DNA from: Candidatus Poribacteria bacterium
Lineage (GTDB): Bacteria; Poribacteria; WGA-4E; WGA-3G
Reading direction: 5' to 3'
NCBI GenBank assembly: GCA_009835515.1
Contig: VXXH01000027.1
Coordinates: 1-9,121 of the forward strand
DNA length: 9,121 nt
Shown here: positions 6,619 through 9,121 of the stretch, one piece after another
Position numbering within the stretch: position 1 is the stretch's first letter
Layout: the number at the start of each line of letters is the position of its first letter
The notes under the pieces: model-generated
Database searches by the model: none
What the model was told of the DNA's origin: nothing
What the model saw: the letters and a program-made list of their open reading frames with translations, nothing else
Translations under genes and position numbers: made by a program

Positions 6619-6639
6619 CGGGAGGGACAGCCTCTCCCG
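6619..6639 (+). terminator. GC-rich hairpin after the small gene, terminator-like without T run
   Basis: CGGGAGGG pairs with CCTCTCCCG-side bases to give an eight-pair stem (one G-U) around the five-base loop ACAGC. It begins two bases after the stop at 6614-6616. The following bases (TTCGATG) are not a T run, so it is an imperfect intrinsic terminator or an mRNA 3'-end stabiliser. It separates the 5228-6616 genes from the E2 gene. Confidence 0.45.
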
Positions 6640-6765
6640 TTCGATGTCCGAAAGTGGTTTCCTCTTAGTCCAAAACCAAGCCCGTAATGGAATGGAGGGC
6701 GACTCAATAGCGAAAACCGTTAATTCACCAAACAACGAAACTTAACCGCAAGGAAACTTAAAAAT

Positions 6766-8124
6766 ATGGCAGTTGAATTGAAGATGCTTCAGATGGATCA
6801 GACGATGACCAAGGGGAAAATCGGGAAATGGCTTGTTAAGGAGGGCGATACTGTCACGGAGGGGCAACCTTTATTGGAGATTGAGACTGATAAGGTTGTC
6901 CATGAACAGGAATCGCCTACCGATGGTGTTATTGCCCAGATCCTTGCTGAAGAAGGCACCAATGTTCCCGTCAACGCGCTGCTCGCTGTTATCGGGGCAC
7001 CCGGTGAGGAAGTCCCACGCGTCGCGGCAGATACCGCGGTGGCACAGCAAGAACTGGAACCAGAAGAGCCGGCACAACCCGTACAGCCGAAGCCGACACC
7101 ATCACCGACCACTGTTGCGCCAAAAGCCTCCCCAGCAGCACGCCAACTCGCTGAGAAACTCGTTATCAACTTGACCGAAGTCACTGCTTCTGGACCTGGC
7201 GGACGGATCCTTGAGGGCGATGTCCAGCGGTATATCGACTTAAGGGGACCGATGCCAACCGAAACGGCGCGCCTAAAAGCATCTCCGCTTGCACGGCGAT
7301 TAGCGAAGGAGCATGGTGTTGATCTCAGTTCAATTGCGGGTTCCGGCCCCGATGGCAGAATCGTTCGGGACGATGTGTTACAAGCAGCAAGCACAGCACC
7401 GGAAATCTCTGCTGTAGAGGCTCCCGCACTTCAACAGGCGACAGAAATTATTCCGATGGACGGCATCCGTGGAATTATCGCAGAACGGATGACTTTAAGC
7501 CTTCAGACGAATGCCAGCGTCACGCTCCATACTGAAGTTGATGCAACGGCATTTGTCGAGTTACGCGGGATGCTCAACGATAAACTACAGGCGAGAGAGG
7601 TGAGTCTTACCTACACCGATCTGCTTGTGAAAGTTGTTGCAAATGCGTTGCGTGAGCATCCACGCCTCAATGCAACGCTCACGGATGAAGGGATTCACTT
7701 ATTACAAGAAATTAACATCGGGGTGGCAGTTGCACTGGAAGATGGGTTGGTGGTACCGGTCGTCAGGAATGCCGACAGAGAGCGGTTATCAGATATTTCA
7801 ACGCAAGTCAAAGATTTCGCTGAGCGGGCACGTAGTAACCAGTTGACACCCGGAGAACTTCAAGGCGGGACTTTTACGATTACAAATCTTGGGAATTTTG
7901 GGATTGATGCGTTCACGCCTATCATCAATCCGCCGGAGAGTGCTATTCTTGGGGTGGGACGGATTCTGAAGAAACCAGTCGTTCACGAAGATGAGATTGT
8001 TGTTCGGAGTATGCTGACGCTGAGTCTGACGTTTGACCATCGGGTTGTAGACGGCGCGCCTGCGGCGCAGTTCCTACAAACAGTTTCCGGTTATATTCAA
8101 GATCCGTATCTGTTGTTGGTGTAG
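6766..8124 (+). CDS. Dihydrolipoamide acyltransferase (E2) of a 2-oxoacid dehydrogenase complex, with two E3-binding-like domains
   Basis: E2 forms the core of pyruvate, branched-chain 2-oxoacid or acetoin dehydrogenase complexes and passes the acyl group from lipoamide to CoA. Residues 1-78 form a lipoyl domain with the lipoylated Lys43 in IETDKVVHE. A Pro/Ala/Glu-rich swinging linker covers about 95-120. Two peripheral-subunit-binding-like segments follow: ASPAARQLAE to GPGGRILEGDV (121-153) and ASPLARRLAK to GPDGRIVRDDV (172-204), identical at 16 of 33 positions. A catalytic domain (about 225-452) ends with DHRVVDG (424-430), holding catalytic His425 and Asp429. Its GTFTITNLGNFG segment (368-379) is typical. 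Length, 452 residues, is normal. AAGGA at 6750-6754 precedes ATG 6766. No E1 or E3 gene is adjacent, so pyruvate, branched-chain or acetoin specificity is undecided. The gene ends three bases from the convergent PIN gene. Confidence 0.94.
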   Translation: MAVELKMLQMDQTMTKGKIGKWLVKEGDTVTEGQPLLEIETDKVVHEQESPTDGVIAQILAEEGTNVPVNALLAVIGAPGEEVPRVAADTAVAQQELEPEEPAQPVQPKPTPSPTTVAPKASPAARQLAEKLVINLTEVTASGPGGRILEGDVQRYIDLRGPMPTETARLKASPLARRLAKEHGVDLSSIAGSGPDGRIVRDDVLQAASTAPEISAVEAPALQQATEIIPMDGIRGIIAERMTLSLQTNASVTLHTEVDATAFVELRGMLNDKLQAREVSLTYTDLLVKVVANALREHPRLNATLTDEGIHLLQEINIGVAVALEDGLVVPVVRNADRERLSDISTQVKDFAERARSNQLTPGELQGGTFTITNLGNFGIDAFTPIINPPESAILGVGRILKKPVVHEDEIVVRSMLTLSLTFDHRVVDGAPAAQFLQTVSGYIQDPYLLLV

Positions 8125-8127
8125 TTC

Positions 8128-8523
8128 TTACCAACGCTCTATCTGCAAAGATTCGACGTTATCAAAGTGTGTGTCCCGTGTGACGAGAATCAAATCGTGT
8201 TGCATGGCAATTGCTGCAATCCAGATATCATTGTCTGGGATAGGGTTGCCTTTTCTTCCCAACTGTTCTTTGATGATTCCGTACCATTGTGCGGTTTCCA
8301 AATCGCAAGGAAAAACAATACTTTGCTGCACCAATATATCAATTTTACGCAGATTTTCTGTAACTTTATTAGATTTCTGTGCTCCAAAACAAAGTTCACC
8401 GATTACAGGTGGGGTCGTTACTATGTATTCCGCATTTCTTACTTTCTCTTGAACCAGCAGATCACCGGCAAACAATGCAATAGCAACGTTGGTATCAAGC
8501 AGATATTTACCACTCAGATTCAT
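8128..8523 (-). CDS. PIN-domain ribonuclease toxin, VapC-like
   Basis: VapC-type toxins are Mg-dependent endoribonucleases that arrest growth when their antitoxin is lost. From ATG 8523 the product has 131 residues, normal for the family. The four PIN acidic positions are visible: Asp10 (KYLLDTNVAI), Glu43 (IGELCFGA), Asp99 (IPDNDIWIAA) and Asp117 (LVTRDTHF). A TTG at 8547 in the same frame would add eight residues, but the ATG directly precedes NLSGKYLLDTN, the usual PIN start. The start lies within the antitoxin gene (17-base overlap), so synthesis is probably coupled. It is convergent with the E2 gene. The region is AT-rich compared with the E2 gene, consistent with horizontal transfer. 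The motif set is intact, so the toxin looks functional. Confidence 0.9.
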   Translation of the reverse strand: MNLSGKYLLDTNVAIALFAGDLLVQEKVRNAEYIVTTPPVIGELCFGAQKSNKVTENLRKIDILVQQSIVFPCDLETAQWYGIIKEQLGRKGNPIPDNDIWIAAIAMQHDLILVTRDTHFDNVESLQIERW

Positions 8524-8731
8524 TGATCTGCTCACACCCTTCTTCAATTGCCTGTTTCATGATTTCAAGGTCTTCAGGCGAAATTGTGCCTACAAGTTTA
8601 AGCAATTTTTCCCCAGGATAACGTTTTGACGGTTCATCCGAAAGTTCTAACGCAAAATCCAAAACCTGTTTCTGTTGCAAAGGTGTAAGTTTTTCTATTT
8701 GTTCCAGAAGTTCTTGTTTTAAATTTTCCAT
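8507..8731 (-). CDS. Antitoxin of the PIN toxin (cyanobacteria-type, DUF2281-like)
   Basis: The 74-residue acidic protein precedes and overlaps the PIN gene, the usual antitoxin-toxin order. It begins MENLKQELLEQIEKLTPLQQ and has a helical N-terminal region with QVLDFALELS. The C terminus reads GTISPEDLEIMKQAIEEGC and ends INESEW, a tail I recognise from antitoxins paired with PIN toxins in cyanobacteria and similar genomes. No classical ribbon-helix-helix or AbrB motif is obvious. The start is set by GGAGG at 8739-8743, seven bases before ATG 8731; the longer frame to 8800 has no comparable site. It should bind and silence the toxin and perhaps repress the operon; both are inferred from the class. 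Family assignment is from memory. Confidence 0.82.
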   Translation of the reverse strand: MENLKQELLEQIEKLTPLQQKQVLDFALELSDEPSKRYPGEKLLKLVGTISPEDLEIMKQAIEEGCEQINESEW

Positions 8732-8738
8732 CGTGTGA

Positions 8739-8743
8739 CCTCC
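8739..8743 (-). promoter_or_regulatory. Strong ribosome binding site of the antitoxin gene
   Basis: AAAAGGAGG read on the minus strand lies seven bases before ATG 8731. It decides this start over the in-frame upstream ATGs at about 8800 and 8788. Confidence 0.7.
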
Positions 8744-8771
8744 TTTTGGTTCAAGTATGCGTATATTGTCC

Positions 8772-9005
8772 TTACCATCCTGATTCATCGACTTGTCCAC
8801 AGTCTTTCTCGATTGCTCGCTTTATTTATTCAATATCCTCGGGCGGGAACAGTCCAGCAGTAAATTCAACTAACTCTTTACCAGATATCCCTCTGCGGGA
8901 TTCTCCAGACAACTCTAAAGTAAAATCCAAAACCTGTCTCTGTTGTCCAAGTGTAAGTTTTTCTAACCGCTCTACAATTTCTTGGATAGTTGTTGGGTTT
9001 TCCAT
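8772..9005 (-). pseudogene. Second antitoxin copy interrupted by an in-frame stop codon
   Basis: Starting at ATG 9005, after a perfect GGAGG site, the frame reads MENPTTIQEIVERLEKLTLG, QQRQVLDFTLELSGES and later FPPEDIE. It then meets TAA at 8826-8828 (codon 60). In the same frame it continues as IKRAIEKDCGQVDESGW to a second stop at 8772-8774. The whole is clearly paralogous to the neighbouring intact antitoxin (compare QVLDFALELS, SPEDLE, AIEEGCEQ and NESEW). The DNA at 8922-8965 matches 8654-8697 at 39 of 44 positions. The lost segment is the C-terminal tail, commonly the toxin-binding part in such antitoxins. No second PIN gene follows, so an earlier second pair has probably lost its toxin, or only the antitoxin was duplicated. 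A 59-residue truncated protein could still be made. Confidence 0.75.
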
Positions 9006-9010
9006 TGTAG

Positions 9011-9015
9011 TGCCT
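9011..9015 (-). promoter_or_regulatory. Ribosome binding site before the decayed antitoxin copy
   Basis: Minus-strand AAAAAGGAGG lies five to six bases before the ATG at 9005. Its good state means that the truncated 59-residue product is likely still translated if the operon is transcribed. Confidence 0.6.
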
Positions 9016-9017
9016 CC

Positions 9018-9080
9018 TTTTTAGTTGAGTTGTCACTATAAACAGTTTACCATCGATTGTATCCAAAAATCAACTTTTTT
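9018..9080 (-). promoter_or_regulatory. Probable promoter region of the toxin-antitoxin operon
   Basis: The stretch upstream of the decayed antitoxin is AT-rich on the minus strand and holds hexamers resembling -10 boxes (GATACAAT around 9056-9063, TATAGT around 9033-9038). No pair with ideal spacing stands out. It is the only sizeable intergenic space upstream, since just 40 bases lie between the decayed copy and the intact antitoxin. Confidence 0.3.
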
Positions 9081-9092
9081 CGGTATACCAGC

Positions 9093-9110
9093 CAGAACCA
9101 TTCAGTTCTG
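9093..9110. repeat. Short perfect inverted repeat near the right edge
   Basis: CAGAAC (9093-9098) and GTTCTG (9105-9110) are perfect reverse complements around a six-base centre. It lies upstream of the toxin-antitoxin genes as an operator could, or is part of an element cut by the window edge. Confidence 0.3.
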
Positions 9111-9121
9111 TAGTACGCAGT

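Noticed and set aside
6798..7394. 198-codon open frame on the minus strand
   Set aside because: It lies wholly antisense to the well-supported E2 gene, is Ser/Ala-rich low-complexity and shows no family features.
8507..8800. Longer 97-residue antitoxin from the upstream ATG
   Set aside because: The added N terminus lies in the 3' end of the decayed copy, and the strong GGAGG site places the start at 8731.
8746..9024. 92-codon plus-strand frame
   Set aside because: It is antisense to the clearly paralogous decayed antitoxin and has no recognisable features.
1..9121. CRISPR array, tRNA or insertion sequence
   Set aside because: No regularly spaced repeats, no cloverleaf-like sequence noticed, and no transposase frame or long terminal inverted repeats were seen.

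Overview
The window looks like a piece of a bacterial chromosome of moderate GC content. It mixes ordinary metabolic and envelope genes with two lower-GC, mobile-type defence or addiction modules. No rRNA, tRNA or marker protein fixes the lineage. The overall protein style (a Gfo/Idh/MocA oxidoreductase with an HHLD motif, a gamma carbonic anhydrase, a cyanobacteria-like antitoxin/PIN pair) reminds me of Candidatus Poribacteria or a similar environmental lineage. That is an impression, not a demonstrated assignment.

Layout. 1-1298 holds a restriction-modification locus. The 3' part of a beta-class DNA amino-methyltransferase runs in from the left edge and overlaps by 20 bases a 188-residue protein with a D-x8-ExK signature, probably its partner endonuclease. 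A short remnant of a second, diverged methyltransferase tail follows. 1373-4558 holds a likely operon of a PspA/IM30-like coiled-coil protein, an ABC ATPase (4-base overlap) and a 12-helix ABC-2-type permease. A hairpin and short ACTGA repeats lie between ATPase and permease. 4587-6268 holds a stem-loop, a gamma-class carbonic anhydrase-like protein and a Gfo/Idh/MocA oxidoreductase. 6320-6616 is a small protein of unknown function followed by a strong hairpin. 6766-8124 is a complete E2 acyltransferase of a 2-oxoacid dehydrogenase complex with one lipoyl domain and two tandem E3-binding-like domains. From 8128 on, the minus strand carries a VapC-like PIN toxin and its antitoxin. Upstream of these lies a second antitoxin copy broken by an internal stop codon.

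How it fits together. The methyltransferase and putative nuclease form one translationally coupled R-M unit. PspA plus ABC exporter suggests an envelope-stress or membrane-active-compound export module. The antitoxin and toxin overlap by 17 bases and are probably read from a promoter upstream of the decayed antitoxin copy. The central metabolic genes are all on the plus strand but have no obvious shared pathway.

The most notable points are the diverged methyltransferase tail left behind the nuclease gene, the unfamiliar nuclease, the PspA-coupled exporter with an apparently duplicated permease, and the truncated antitoxin paralogue heading the toxin-antitoxin operon. I found no CRISPR array, insertion sequence or RNA gene. 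No gene-free stretch exceeds 300 bases.
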